This document shows, piece after piece, positions 27,601 through 34,888 of a DNA stretch of 64,000 nucleotides; position 1 is the stretch's first letter; every line of letters starts with the position of its first letter. The notes under the pieces were generated by a model. It did not search any database. It saw only the letters and a program-made list of their open reading frames with translations, and was not told the origin of the DNA. The translations under genes were made by a program, and so were the position numbers. The DNA is from a virus, in the IMG/VR virus record IMGVR_UViG_3300005528_000046, positions 1 through 64,000 of that record; one strand, given 5' to 3'.

Positions 27601-27871
27601 TAACCGTAATATTACCATTAATGGTTTGATTTCCTATGAACGTGTTTGAACCTGTTGTTGCAAATGATCCAGATTTTGCTACAAATATAGGATCAGTCTC
27701 AACAAAATAAGATGATGTTGCTGCCGTTGTAGCAAAACTAGAACTCAATGCTTGAGTTGCATATGATGCGGTAACAGCAATTTGTGCGTAAGAGGCAGTT
27801 AGGGCAAAACTAGAAGAAATATTATATAAAGAACCTGTTTGTAATTGACCTGGTTTAAACTGTCTTGCCAT
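24692..27871 (-). CDS. Large tail fibre with SxDWxNRxL repeats
   Basis: A 1059-residue fibre. I place the start at ATG 27871 (MARQFKPGQLQTGSLYN), whose A overlaps the TAA stop of the upstream gene (TAATG) and which follows GGAAGGTGGG; an in-frame GTG lies nine bases further up. The N-terminus has seven-residue TASYAxx repeats. Residues about 130-330 hold ten copies of an S(I/V)DWxNRxL-like motif every 15-25 residues. A second TASYA block (about 345-390), a longer globular part (470-850) and a short TASYA block precede the C-terminal domain ending WTIKTIIRSF. A host-binding role is inferred from composition and neighbours. Confidence 0.75.
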   Translation of the reverse strand: MARQFKPGQLQTGSLYNISSSFALTASYAQIAVTASYATQALSSSFATTAATSSYFVETDPIFVAKSGSFATTGSNTFIGNQTINGNITVNGTASVSLLYTTYETSSVIFTSGSTKFGNTSDDTHQFTGSLFVNDGTYTILDTNTKILKDQNNTKSVDWANRQLLYNDGVADIATVDWIGHGLSIPDYAGSSYLIVDWAFNQLWRTPDPGSGTPYVKSLDWFEGKTYDLFGIGGGAPAVSIDWTNRQLISVYSLVSIDWNSGILKNPYSGTNTDSLNWTSRQLIDTDGISISADWNTKELISTGNRVSIDWENRELVASNGLDHVLNWNSTASAWFSGSVAGTASYARSALSSSYAITSSYATTASYAISASYAFNATTSSYALTASYVNPLRQEVQITGSINATGSNTFTGTNTFVGTQIVTGSLLTTGSNTLIGNTILSGSLQVQGQYPPAAGSASVSIVGNVDLNGYLRFDPVNSNINSNISASYIYVSGSTQDLYFSQNGAGYNNVTRLRWLEGNLYTGLLHGGIISQVNSTTYQISSGSGIVVNLNSSFNNDPYPVVEYLNWENLTSSISALSGSFDQQFVAISSSAGTAVIKAQGTPYIDGDYNNFIPIGIVLHQNRSSINGVQTFPGVAYGWKQRSFDFIKAFGPLKISGYTLSPSGSSTGSLFLAGGVSFVDGRNYTVDPNAPSYITEATGITTSKIFRYYQSGSSWVYDTNGGVGYPVIDPSKYSLNGTLTTVSTNHWTIQRVFYFPNSATKALFVYYGNDEYANKEDALAAIPTEAFSEAPNTAASALFIGVMLLRKNADFTVPASYEFREAGLFRSSGNIIGGGVGNSTLDALTDVTLTTPTYGDLLMYDSTYWFNTKTLSGSYSLSGSLNASEGINAQSLTASFVNASSITGSLYGTASWATNATTASYTLSSSYASQALSASYAPDTTFPYTGSAQITGSLIINNFLSTAVWVTTNAGATTIYALPTASYDGAWFEYSARSGSNARAGQITSIWSGSHVNFTETTTTDFGTTTDLALGVFVIGGDMALTSSAATSGWTIKTIIRSF

Positions 27872-29097
27872 TATGCCCACCTTCCATTTATAATTATCGT
27901 ATCAGTGGAATCTATGGTATATCCTAGTATTGCTGTATCAAATACAATAGTTTGTGGGGCTGTCAATGTAGGTGTCCAGGTATATGCAACTTTGTCAATA
28001 TACTGTCCATTAATGTATATGTTAAATTCATTTTTAGATGCTGCGGCAGTTGTTACTGGATTTAATCCTGCACTTGCTGTTACAGTAACCGTAGTTGCGT
28101 TTAAATATGTGGCAATTTTATCCGATAAATTGGTAAGATACATCATTGTAGCTGCATCAATTGTTCCTGTACCACCCCCGGCTGTTGAAACTTGTAGTGT
28201 AGCTCCACTAAATATTTGCTGAGATACTTGAAGCAATGCTACTGGTACGGTTGTCGTACTAAATATATCTCCATCTAAATCTATAACCGTATCAAAGCTT
28301 ATTTTTTTAATAGAATACATCTTTTTCAGGGTTGAAATACGGGCTTCTTGTTCTGACAGCAATGTACCTTTAACTGTCAATGGAATTGTGGCTCGTACTA
28401 AACGATCTTCTCCAACCGTATTTACTGTTTCAAATGATGCTTGTCCAATAGCCGTTTCAAAACGATTTCCTTCATTTCCCCACAAAAATCTACCATATGG
28501 AAGTATTTGATCATACAATTCATTCATCTGTGTAGTAAAATCGCACCACAACATCATTTCATATTCAATATCTACGTATTTAGGAATATCAATAACATAT
28601 ATAGTTTCTGAAGGTTGTGGTTGTGTAGTTGGCAACGGAAATAATTCGTCTTCATATCGATTTCTAGAATTGTATTTATTTTTATATACATGTTGATTTC
28701 CAGATATCTGTCGATTAACATCTAATGTACGTGTACTATCTCGTTCCGTTGAACTATTTCGTTTCAACATGATAAGTGGTGATTGAAGCATTCCTTTTTC
28801 ATCACGTAAATATCCTAAACGACGTACATTATCCCATTTTTCTCCATTTGCAAAAATTACAGGAACTGTTATCAATTGTTGATTAGATGTAATTTGAGGA
28901 CGTATTTCATTGTCAATATACCATTTAATAGCAAAATCGATGTCATAAAGTGTACGTTTTGCGGATCGTATTACGTCATCATCTCTTCTAGTTTGATATG
29001 CACGATTCAACAAAAGATCGTTACTTAATCCTTCTGTAGCAGCGGGATTCGGTTTATTAGTTTTACGATCTATATTTTCTCTGTTAAATCTAGGCAT
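27871..29097 (-). CDS. Tail terminator (gp15-like)
   Basis: A 408-residue protein. Residues 70-115 (LITVPVIFANGEKWDNVRRL then MLQSPLIML) and 165-215 (YVIDIPKYVDIEYEMMLWCD, then ELYDQILPYGRFLWGN) follow T4 gp15 (IRVPITYASKEHF, and YELSIFTRYEDDMFQIVEQI then LPYF), which caps the tube and sheath. It is longer than gp15 (272), with a C-terminal extra domain of about 130 residues that has no match I know (SFDTVIDLDG to the end). It sits directly downstream of the neck gene, as expected. Stop and next start overlap as TAATG, so translation of the fibre is coupled. Confidence 0.65.
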   Translation of the reverse strand: MPRFNRENIDRKTNKPNPAATEGLSNDLLLNRAYQTRRDDDVIRSAKRTLYDIDFAIKWYIDNEIRPQITSNQQLITVPVIFANGEKWDNVRRLGYLRDEKGMLQSPLIMLKRNSSTERDSTRTLDVNRQISGNQHVYKNKYNSRNRYEDELFPLPTTQPQPSETIYVIDIPKYVDIEYEMMLWCDFTTQMNELYDQILPYGRFLWGNEGNRFETAIGQASFETVNTVGEDRLVRATIPLTVKGTLLSEQEARISTLKKMYSIKKISFDTVIDLDGDIFSTTTVPVALLQVSQQIFSGATLQVSTAGGGTGTIDAATMMYLTNLSDKIATYLNATTVTVTASAGLNPVTTAAASKNEFNIYINGQYIDKVAYTWTPTLTAPQTIVFDTAILGYTIDSTDTIIINGRWA

Positions 29098-29099
29098 TG

Positions 29100-29618
29100 T
29101 TATTGTCCTTTATATGCAAAGTTATTGTCTCCGCCTCTACGTAAATTTTTAATAGCTTGTGGTGTTTGACGAGTTGCATGTGCATCGCAAATTACTGACA
29201 CGCTATAACCATGTTCTGATCCGTTAGGCCATGTATCTGGATTTTTACCTACGAAGTATTGATTTGCATCTACATTATCTAGTTCATAGTATTCATTATC
29301 CCAAAATATAATATCTCCTACTTCTGGATAAAAATCTGCACGTTCTAAAATATCTCGAGATATACTAAATTGAGCTGTTCTGGTATATGTATGACCGTAA
29401 TCATCCATATTAGCAGTCTTGCTTTCTTTAGTTATTAAACATGGAATTAAAATAGAATCATAATATGATTTAGTTTCAGATTCACCGTAAATATTAGAAT
29501 TGGTTGATTCTACAATTAATTTGAAAAATTCTATTTCAGTATCAACAATTGCATTTAATAATTCTGCGTTAATAGAAGCTAAAAATCTAGCATCTCGTTT
29601 TCCCCCAAATAGTGCCAT
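29100..29618 (-). CDS. Neck protein (gp14-like)
   Basis: A 172-residue protein. Residues 105-140 (FYPEVGDIIFWDNEYYELDN, then VDANQYFVGKNP) align by pattern with T4 gp14 ([20 protein letters not shown], then PFYQLGQN). The N-terminus has a long helix and IYGESETKSYYDSILIPCLI, where gp14 has the corresponding vertex region. It is shorter than gp14 (256). With gp13 and gp15 homologues on either side it would form the neck that closes the filled head and receives the tail. AGGAG lies in front of the ATG. Confidence 0.65.
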   Translation of the reverse strand: MALFGGKRDARFLASINAELLNAIVDTEIEFFKLIVESTNSNIYGESETKSYYDSILIPCLITKESKTANMDDYGHTYTRTAQFSISRDILERADFYPEVGDIIFWDNEYYELDNVDANQYFVGKNPDTWPNGSEHGYSVSVICDAHATRQTPQAIKNLRRGGDNNFAYKGQ

Positions 29619-29627
29619 ATTTTACTC

Positions 29628-30872
29628 CTATCCAACATAAATTTTTAACGGAACCTTGCCGAGAATTTCGGTCATTTGAGTTGCTTCAGAATTTTGACGT
29701 GTTAACATTTGTTCTTTTGTCAATTTTTCCAAAAATTCTCTTAACTGTGTTATTAATGCTTCTTTTTCTGTTTGTCCTTGTGATACTAGATCCGATCCAT
29801 TAAGTGTTACTTCTGAATTAGGAATTGGAATTGATGAATATTTACCACGTACATAACCTAACATTTCCTTTACAGTTGCAACACCGTATTTAAATATCCA
29901 GGAACGCCCCATATCATTAATTGTACTGTATTTATGATTTGTATATGGTATATTAGATGCGTCACTTACAACCCCCGTTAAAAGTGCTGTATTGCCGAAT
30001 AAAATAGCCTGTTTGCTTTTTTCTTCTTCAAACAAATATTCAATCCATACTTTGCTATAAAATATTGATGATGCCGATGATCCTGTACCTGATGTTGGAA
30101 TTGGCCAAAATTTAATATCATCACCATGTATTTCAAATGAGTAATGTGACTTACGAACCTGATCATTAAATTCAATAGCTTGCAATCTCATTAAATCTGC
30201 ATGAATCGGCATCATCATGAAACTAATAGAAGGAGAAAATCCTCCAAAATTAAATGCGTCTAGAAGTTGTTGAGATCCTAATCCAGTACCAACAAATGGA
30301 TCGAAATATCTTACAATCGCTGGTGGTGGTGTATGCATTACTCTGCGAATTTCTATAGAACTTGTATTAGATAATGAAATACCATCTTCAGCTAATGATG
30401 CAGATACTGCATTTCGAATGCTATACGTTTGTTGTCCGGGTGTTACGTTAATTGCAGCTTTACGCCATCTTACATCACCTCCCGAATCAGCTTCAGTACC
30501 ATATGCTTTAGATAGTTTAGTTATATATCCTAAAGACTGTCCAATATTTGTGCCAGTAAATGATCCATTATTTGCAGTTAAATAACTAGAACCAGTTTGA
30601 ACTCCTAATGTATTAATTAAATTATTTACAATGTTAACTTGATTAATTTGATTAGAATATTCTAAAACTGCAGCTTCAAATGCCGTATAAAAATTTATAT
30701 CTAAAAGTTCTACATCCATGATAGGATATCCAACATGTTGTGCTGCAAACTTTGCAAATCGATCTGCATGTTGTTGAAACATTGGATCTGTATCAAAAAA
30801 ACCAAAAGGAGTAGAACCTGTTGTAAATGATGAACTTCCTGGCCAAATTGGTTTATTTGCACTATAATCCAC
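29628..30872 (-). CDS. Neck / head-completion protein (gp13-like)
   Basis: A 414-residue protein. Its N-terminal part (HVGYPIMDVELLDINFYTAF, EAAVLEYSNQIN) has the GxPVxxVEL and helix pattern of gp13 homologues in T4-like marine phages. Its C-terminal third (WIFKYGVATVKEMLGYVRGK, YSSIPIPNSEVTLNGSDL) is the typical adaptor end that follows the portal. It should dock on the portal vertex and bind gp14. The start is GTG with AAAAGGAAA before it; a TATTTATA box lies 17 bases upstream, overlapping the phoH stop. Longer than T4 gp13 (309). Confidence 0.65.
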   Translation of the reverse strand: MDYSANKPIWPGSSSFTTGSTPFGFFDTDPMFQQHADRFAKFAAQHVGYPIMDVELLDINFYTAFEAAVLEYSNQINQVNIVNNLINTLGVQTGSSYLTANNGSFTGTNIGQSLGYITKLSKAYGTEADSGGDVRWRKAAINVTPGQQTYSIRNAVSASLAEDGISLSNTSSIEIRRVMHTPPPAIVRYFDPFVGTGLGSQQLLDAFNFGGFSPSISFMMMPIHADLMRLQAIEFNDQVRKSHYSFEIHGDDIKFWPIPTSGTGSSASSIFYSKVWIEYLFEEEKSKQAILFGNTALLTGVVSDASNIPYTNHKYSTINDMGRSWIFKYGVATVKEMLGYVRGKYSSIPIPNSEVTLNGSDLVSQGQTEKEALITQLREFLEKLTKEQMLTRQNSEATQMTEILGKVPLKIYVG

Positions 30873-30889
30873 GATGATTTCCTTTTATA

Positions 30890-30898
30890 TATAAATAT
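30890..30898 (-). promoter_or_regulatory. TATTTATA box
   Basis: TTGATATTTATATATAAAAGG. The TGA is the phoH stop codon. The box lies 17 bases before the gp13-like GTG start. Confidence 0.5.
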
Positions 30899-31563
30899 CA
30901 ATATTTTTCATTTAGAAGGTTTAAAATTTCTTCTAAAGCTTCATGTCTATGATTATCTGTTAAAATAATTTCATTAACCCATTTAGATGGTTTTAATTTA
31001 GGTACTTCGTGAACTGCTGAATCATTACCGAATTTCAAATCAATTTGATATCTGTCTCCAGTTAATATCATTATACTATCTTTACCTAATCTGGATAAAA
31101 CCATTTGTAATTGTTGTTTAGTTAAATTTTGAAATTCATCCACAATACAAATTGCATTATCAAATGTTCGTCCTCGAAAATGTGCTAATGACACTAATTC
31201 AATATTTTCTTCTCGTTCCATTTTATCTAGAAGTTCTGGTTTATTGTACACTTTACGCATATTGCTTCGAAGCGGAACTAACCATGGATCCATTTTTTCT
31301 GCTAATGAACCAGGTAAAAATCCGTTATCTTCATTAGACACTGTAGGACGAGTTATTATAATTTTATTTATTCTGCGTTTAAAAAACATATCCAATGCAA
31401 TTTGAACTGCTAACAATGTTTTACCAGAACCAGCTTTTCCTAATATAAAATTAAATGGAGTATGCAATATTAATTCTTTTGCTCGTTTTTGTTCTTCTGA
31501 TAATGTTATTGAATATTTAATATCAGTTTTTGGTGGAGTTTTCTCCTTGTTCGTTGTTGCCAT
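30898..31563 (-). CDS. phoH: PhoH-like ATPase
   Basis: A 221-residue PhoH-family P-loop ATPase. Walker A is GKAGSGKT (residues 42-49), Walker B is ICIVDEFQNL with D142-E143, and the family segments RPTVSNEDNGFLPG (72-85) and GDRYQIDL are present. PhoH domains are nucleotide-dependent RNA-acting enzymes in several bacteria, and the gene is common in marine phages. In this window it follows the small gene after the capsid gene and precedes the neck genes. Full length for the single-domain phage form. What it does in infection is not settled. Confidence 0.9.
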   Translation of the reverse strand: MATTNKEKTPPKTDIKYSITLSEEQKRAKELILHTPFNFILGKAGSGKTLLAVQIALDMFFKRRINKIIITRPTVSNEDNGFLPGSLAEKMDPWLVPLRSNMRKVYNKPELLDKMEREENIELVSLAHFRGRTFDNAICIVDEFQNLTKQQLQMVLSRLGKDSIMILTGDRYQIDLKFGNDSAVHEVPKLKPSKWVNEIILTDNHRHEALEEILNLLNEKY

Positions 31564-31582
31564 AATAACCTTAAAATAACAA

Positions 31583-31858
31583 TTAAAATAATTTTGTAAG
31601 TGTTGATTCCCGAAGAGTCATGTCTTTAAGTGTTTCAATTTTACCTAAACACATTTTTCGAATTGCTTGAAATGTTTGACGTGCCGGATATGGTGTCATA
31701 ACTTTAAGTGTGATTAATTCTTTATCAGGTCCTAAATCTTGTTCAATGTGAACCATTAGTACTAATCGAATTGCGCGAATTCTATCTAATACATCTACGA
31801 GGCGACCATCATAGCGAATAATTGCTTGCATGGAATATTTGTTTCTAGGTACTGCCAT
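31583..31858 (-). CDS. Small basic protein downstream of capsid gene
   Basis: A 91-residue protein starting MAVPRNKYSMQAII. I chose ATG 31858 because a longer frame would run back through the TATTTATA box, which lies 14 bases upstream. The sequence is one alpha/beta unit: a strand, the helix VDVLDRIRAIRLVLMVHIEQ, a strand (LITLKVMTPY) and then two basic helices. I do not recognise the family. The compact fold and charge would suit a nucleic-acid or regulatory role, but that is a guess. It is the first gene after the capsid terminator. Confidence 0.6.
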   Translation of the reverse strand: MAVPRNKYSMQAIIRYDGRLVDVLDRIRAIRLVLMVHIEQDLGPDKELITLKVMTPYPARQTFQAIRKMCLGKIETLKDMTLRESTLTKLF

Positions 31859-31872
31859 ATTAGTTCTTTTAA

Positions 31873-31881
31873 TATAAATAT
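31873..31881 (-). promoter_or_regulatory. TATTTATA box after capsid terminator
   Basis: TGATATTTATA lies 14 bases before the ATG at 31858 and eight bases after the T tract of the capsid-gene terminator. Confidence 0.6.
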
Positions 31882-31889
31882 CATACAGT

Positions 31890-31915
31890 AAAAAAGGGAT
31901 GACCGAAGCCACCCC
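31890..31915 (-). terminator. Intrinsic terminator of major capsid gene
   Basis: GGGGTGGC, loop TTCG and GTCATCCC make a fully paired 8-bp stem (two G-T pairs) with a stable UUCG tetraloop and six T residues. It lies about 50 bases after the capsid stop codon. Confidence 0.9.
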
Positions 31916-31965
31916 TCTTTCTTAATCATTCTTTAATTCTTTAAGTCAATTTATTCAATTAACTA

Positions 31966-33630
31966 TTAAAGAGTGTTTAATCCGTGTACGTATACTTTAC
32001 CGTAGAATTCTGGACGAACTACTTTCTTCGCGTAACGTGTCATAACACCTTTACGTGGAGTAAAGTTAACTGGATCATATACAAGCGGAGTCATAATCAA
32101 TGGAATATATGGAGAGAATACAGCACCTGTTTCAAGGAATTGCGAACCTCTGAAGCCCATTAAGATTACATTTTCTAACATGTATGGATTTTTATAAACC
32201 GTGTAGCGATTATTAATTGAACCAATTTTTTGTACACCTGCTGCAAATTCCATCTTTGTTCCATCAGTATCAGCAGCAAATCCAGGAATTGATTCAAGGA
32301 TAGTTGCAACCGCAGGAGATGTTACTAGGAAGTTAGCACCACCACGCAATGTTTTTTGGTGAATCTTATTTGATACTTTTTGCAGTTTAGTACCGAGAGT
32401 TTGGAACCAACCACCTTGTGTATTGTAATATCCATCACCAACCGCGGTTGCAGCGCCAGCACCTGATTGTGTAAATCCAGATCCGTTCCAGAAATTATTA
32501 TTTAATGCTGACCAATACTCAGTTGTCGGAGCTGCGGCAATCAACATATCGAGAATTTCGAGATCAATTTCCATTGATACATACTCAGAAAGCATTGAAG
32601 TCAATTCAGCTTCAGCATCAATTGAGTGGTACGCATTAAGATCTTGAGCAAATTCAGGAGTCCATACTGCTTTCAACTTACGAGTCTTAGCAACGATTGG
32701 CTCTGATTGCATTTCAAGATTGATTTCCGGAATATCAATATCTGTACCAACATTAATACCAGATTGACCGGATCCTTTGAAAGGATTTTTATCTTCAAAA
32801 TCTCCTCTAGTAATGTCAGTAGGTTGAATACTATAATTGATCTTTGGATTTGCAGATGCACTAACTAATGTAGCTAATGAAGAAGATTGTGCAGTAGTTA
32901 CGATAAACGATGCAGTATAGTTACTATCAATTTTAGAAAATGCCTGTACAGGAATCAATTCAGTGTTTCCAGAACCTGATAATAATGTAAATGAACGAAC
33001 TGCATATAAATCAGCATTAGTAGGAATAGGCATTGTAACTAAAGCGTATTGACTTGGCAAGAATGCACTATCAAAATTAAGAGATGCTGATGTAGCAGCT
33101 CCAATTGTAAATGATGCAAAACCTACAGATCCAGTTACGTTATTAATTGAATAACCAAAACGACCTGCACCATAAAGACCGCCAGCTGCATCAGAACCGG
33201 TAGTAGTAACACCAAACATGGAATCTAATGCATTAGGATTACCAAATGGATCACCTGTACGAAGATTATTATCATCATCAAATCCAGGCTGAGCTGTACC
33301 ATACTTAAAATCTAGATAGAAGATAAGTCCTGATGGCAAGTTCATTGGCTGAACTGAAACGAATTCTTTTGCAGCAAATTCAGCAAAAATTCTTCTTACC
33401 AAAGGAAGTGCAACACCTGCCCATTCTTCTGATCCAGCCGTTGTCCCTGTAGAAGTTGCTTCTTTTACTAATTGACGTGCTTGGTTTTCAAGCAATTGGG
33501 CCATACCTGCTCTTTCGGTTTCACCCTTAAGACCTTCCAATAGTCCGGTCTTTTCCCATTTTGCTGATAACGCTTTTGCTTGATTTCTTTGTACAAAATC
33601 GTTAGTTTGCAATAAATTTGAAATACTCAT
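31966..33630 (-). CDS. 23: Major capsid protein gp23
   Basis: A 554-residue major capsid protein (T4 gp23 is 521). The conserved gp23 segments are VSVQPMNLPSGLIFYLDFKY (about 90-110), KLKAVWTPEFAQDLNAYHSI with DAEAELTSMLSEYVSMEIDL (about 310-350), NFLVTSPAVATILES and the end YAKKVVRPEFYGKVYVHGLN. The N-terminal about 57 residues are a helical propeptide-like region. VKE57 followed by A58 is a plausible prohead protease site, matching T4 gp23 cleavage after E65. It shares a transcript with the scaffold gene 27 bases upstream and ends with a strong terminator. AAAAGGAAA precedes the ATG. Confidence 0.95.
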   Translation of the reverse strand: MSISNLLQTNDFVQRNQAKALSAKWEKTGLLEGLKGETERAGMAQLLENQARQLVKEATSTGTTAGSEEWAGVALPLVRRIFAEFAAKEFVSVQPMNLPSGLIFYLDFKYGTAQPGFDDDNNLRTGDPFGNPNALDSMFGVTTTGSDAAGGLYGAGRFGYSINNVTGSVGFASFTIGAATSASLNFDSAFLPSQYALVTMPIPTNADLYAVRSFTLLSGSGNTELIPVQAFSKIDSNYTASFIVTTAQSSSLATLVSASANPKINYSIQPTDITRGDFEDKNPFKGSGQSGINVGTDIDIPEINLEMQSEPIVAKTRKLKAVWTPEFAQDLNAYHSIDAEAELTSMLSEYVSMEIDLEILDMLIAAAPTTEYWSALNNNFWNGSGFTQSGAGAATAVGDGYYNTQGGWFQTLGTKLQKVSNKIHQKTLRGGANFLVTSPAVATILESIPGFAADTDGTKMEFAAGVQKIGSINNRYTVYKNPYMLENVILMGFRGSQFLETGAVFSPYIPLIMTPLVYDPVNFTPRKGVMTRYAKKVVRPEFYGKVYVHGLNTL

Positions 33631-33657
33631 TTTGTTTTTTCCTTTTCTTTTTTAATG

Positions 33658-34704
33658 TTATAGCAATCCTGCTAATTTTTTCCATCTGTTAGCTAACTCA
33701 AATCCTTCAGACAATACTTGAGTTGTTTCTTTTTTAGGAGCTGTGGTTGCAACTGGTTTAGATGCATACGACTCTTTAACTACTCTTTTCTTAGTTGCTG
33801 GACGTTTGAATGATTCAGCTAACGTTGTAAATACTAATTTTACTTCTCTAGTGTTTCCTGCACGATCAAAGTTTTCAATTACTTTCATTTTTTGACCTTC
33901 ATTCAACTCAAAATTGCGGAACAATTTGTTTGTGTAAAGAAGTTTTGCATTAAGAAGATTAACTTCGTTGATGATGCTAGTAAGTTTTTTAACTGTTCGA
34001 TAAGCTTCTTCAAGCTCTTCTTTCATTGTTTCAACTTCGCCATCAGTTCCTGCAGGTACTCCTACTTCTTCTTCAGCATCCATGTCATCTTCACGAAGAA
34101 TAGCTTCAATAATTTCGTCGATTGATTCATCTAACTCTTCATCTTCGCCTTCTTCTAATTCTTTGTCATCATCATGATGCATTCCCTCTGGCATTAGATC
34201 ATCTTCTTCCTCTTCCATTTCTTCAGGCATTCCTGCTTCCAATTCGCGGATGATAGATTCTAATTCTAGATCTTCATCATCATGACCATAACCTTCATTG
34301 TACTCTGCATTCGCGTCTTCATCTGAAATTGGAGCTTCTTCGCCTGGAAGTTCTTCACCTCCTAGATCTTCTTCATCTCCACCAGCCATTCCGACTTGAA
34401 AATCATAATCTTGACCGCCTACTGTTGCTGACAATGAATCATCAGTCCAAGTAAAGTCTTCTTCTCCGCCTTCAGCTCCCATATCAGCTCCCATATCAGC
34501 ATCAGCATCAACACCCATAGTGTCAGCTGCAGCATCTATTTCTTCTTCTTCGCCTTCGATTTCATTTGTTAGTTTTGTAGCTAACATTCTTTCTAGACGA
34601 GGAGCAAAAGCTTCTTGCAGAGCAATTTTTGCGTTTGCTAATGCAGTTTCTTTAACAGCATTTGCGTCGGCGATTGCTTGTTTTAGCAAATCTGATTTTG
34701 CCAT
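33658..34704 (-). CDS. Prohead scaffold protein (gp22-like)
   Basis: A 348-residue very acidic protein. Residues 55-220 contain long Asp/Glu runs, flanked by helical ends (LLKQAIADANAVKETALANA at the N-terminus, VKKLTSIINEVNLLNAKLLY at about 235-255). It ends in FELANRWKKLAGLL, a short basic-hydrophobic tail like those that hold scaffold to capsid. Size, acidity and position just before gp23 match T4 gp22. Sites of the LxE type, for example ALQE followed by AF near residue 30, would allow digestion by the protease. AGGGG precedes the ATG, and a 138-base structured leader lies upstream. Confidence 0.75.
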   Translation of the reverse strand: MAKSDLLKQAIADANAVKETALANAKIALQEAFAPRLERMLATKLTNEIEGEEEEIDAAADTMGVDADADMGADMGAEGGEEDFTWTDDSLSATVGGQDYDFQVGMAGGDEEDLGGEELPGEEAPISDEDANAEYNEGYGHDDEDLELESIIRELEAGMPEEMEEEEDDLMPEGMHHDDDKELEEGEDEELDESIDEIIEAILREDDMDAEEEVGVPAGTDGEVETMKEELEEAYRTVKKLTSIINEVNLLNAKLLYTNKLFRNFELNEGQKMKVIENFDRAGNTREVKLVFTTLAESFKRPATKKRVVKESYASKPVATTAPKKETTQVLSEGFELANRWKKLAGLL

Positions 34705-34780
34705 AATTGTTTTCCCCTAAATTTTTTTTTTTGGAAATAAGATTATTCGAAATCTTAATAGAATATTTTATTTGGTATAG

Positions 34781-34805
34781 ACGCTATATAAAGATTGAAT
34801 AGCGT
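34781..34805 (-). promoter_or_regulatory. Hairpin in scaffold-capsid leader
   Basis: ACGCTAT and ATAGCGT form a perfect 7-bp stem with an 11-base loop, about 80 bases before the scaffold start. No T tract follows, so it is not a terminator. Nearby AAGATT/AATCTT may form a second stem, and A-rich sequence follows. I saw no exact TATTTATA box here. Confidence 0.4.
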
Positions 34806-34842
34806 ATTCTTTAATATATATGACACAGTTTGAAAAAACAGT

Positions 34843-34875
34843 AAAAAAGCCCTAACTTTTTACAGAAAGGGCTTT
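34843..34875 (-). terminator. Intrinsic terminator of the bS21 gene
   Basis: AAAGCCCT and AGGGCTTT form a perfect 8-bp stem with a 14-base loop, followed by T residues, 14 bases after the bS21 stop. It separates the bS21 unit from the scaffold-capsid unit. Confidence 0.75.
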
Positions 34876-34888
34876 AATTAATTTTTTT

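Noticed and set aside
27872-27880. GTG start three codons upstream for the second giant fibre.
   Set aside because: ATG 27871 overlaps the upstream TAA as TAATG and has GGAAGGTGGG at the right distance; the GTG lies inside that site.
31859-31912. 18-codon upstream extension of the small gene after the capsid.
   Set aside because: It would run back through the TATTTATA box to the capsid terminator; ATG 31858 has the normal box-to-start spacing.
34520-34720. Plus-strand frame over the scaffold start, Ser/Ala-rich.
   Set aside because: Shadow of the acidic minus-strand gene; no ribosome-binding site.
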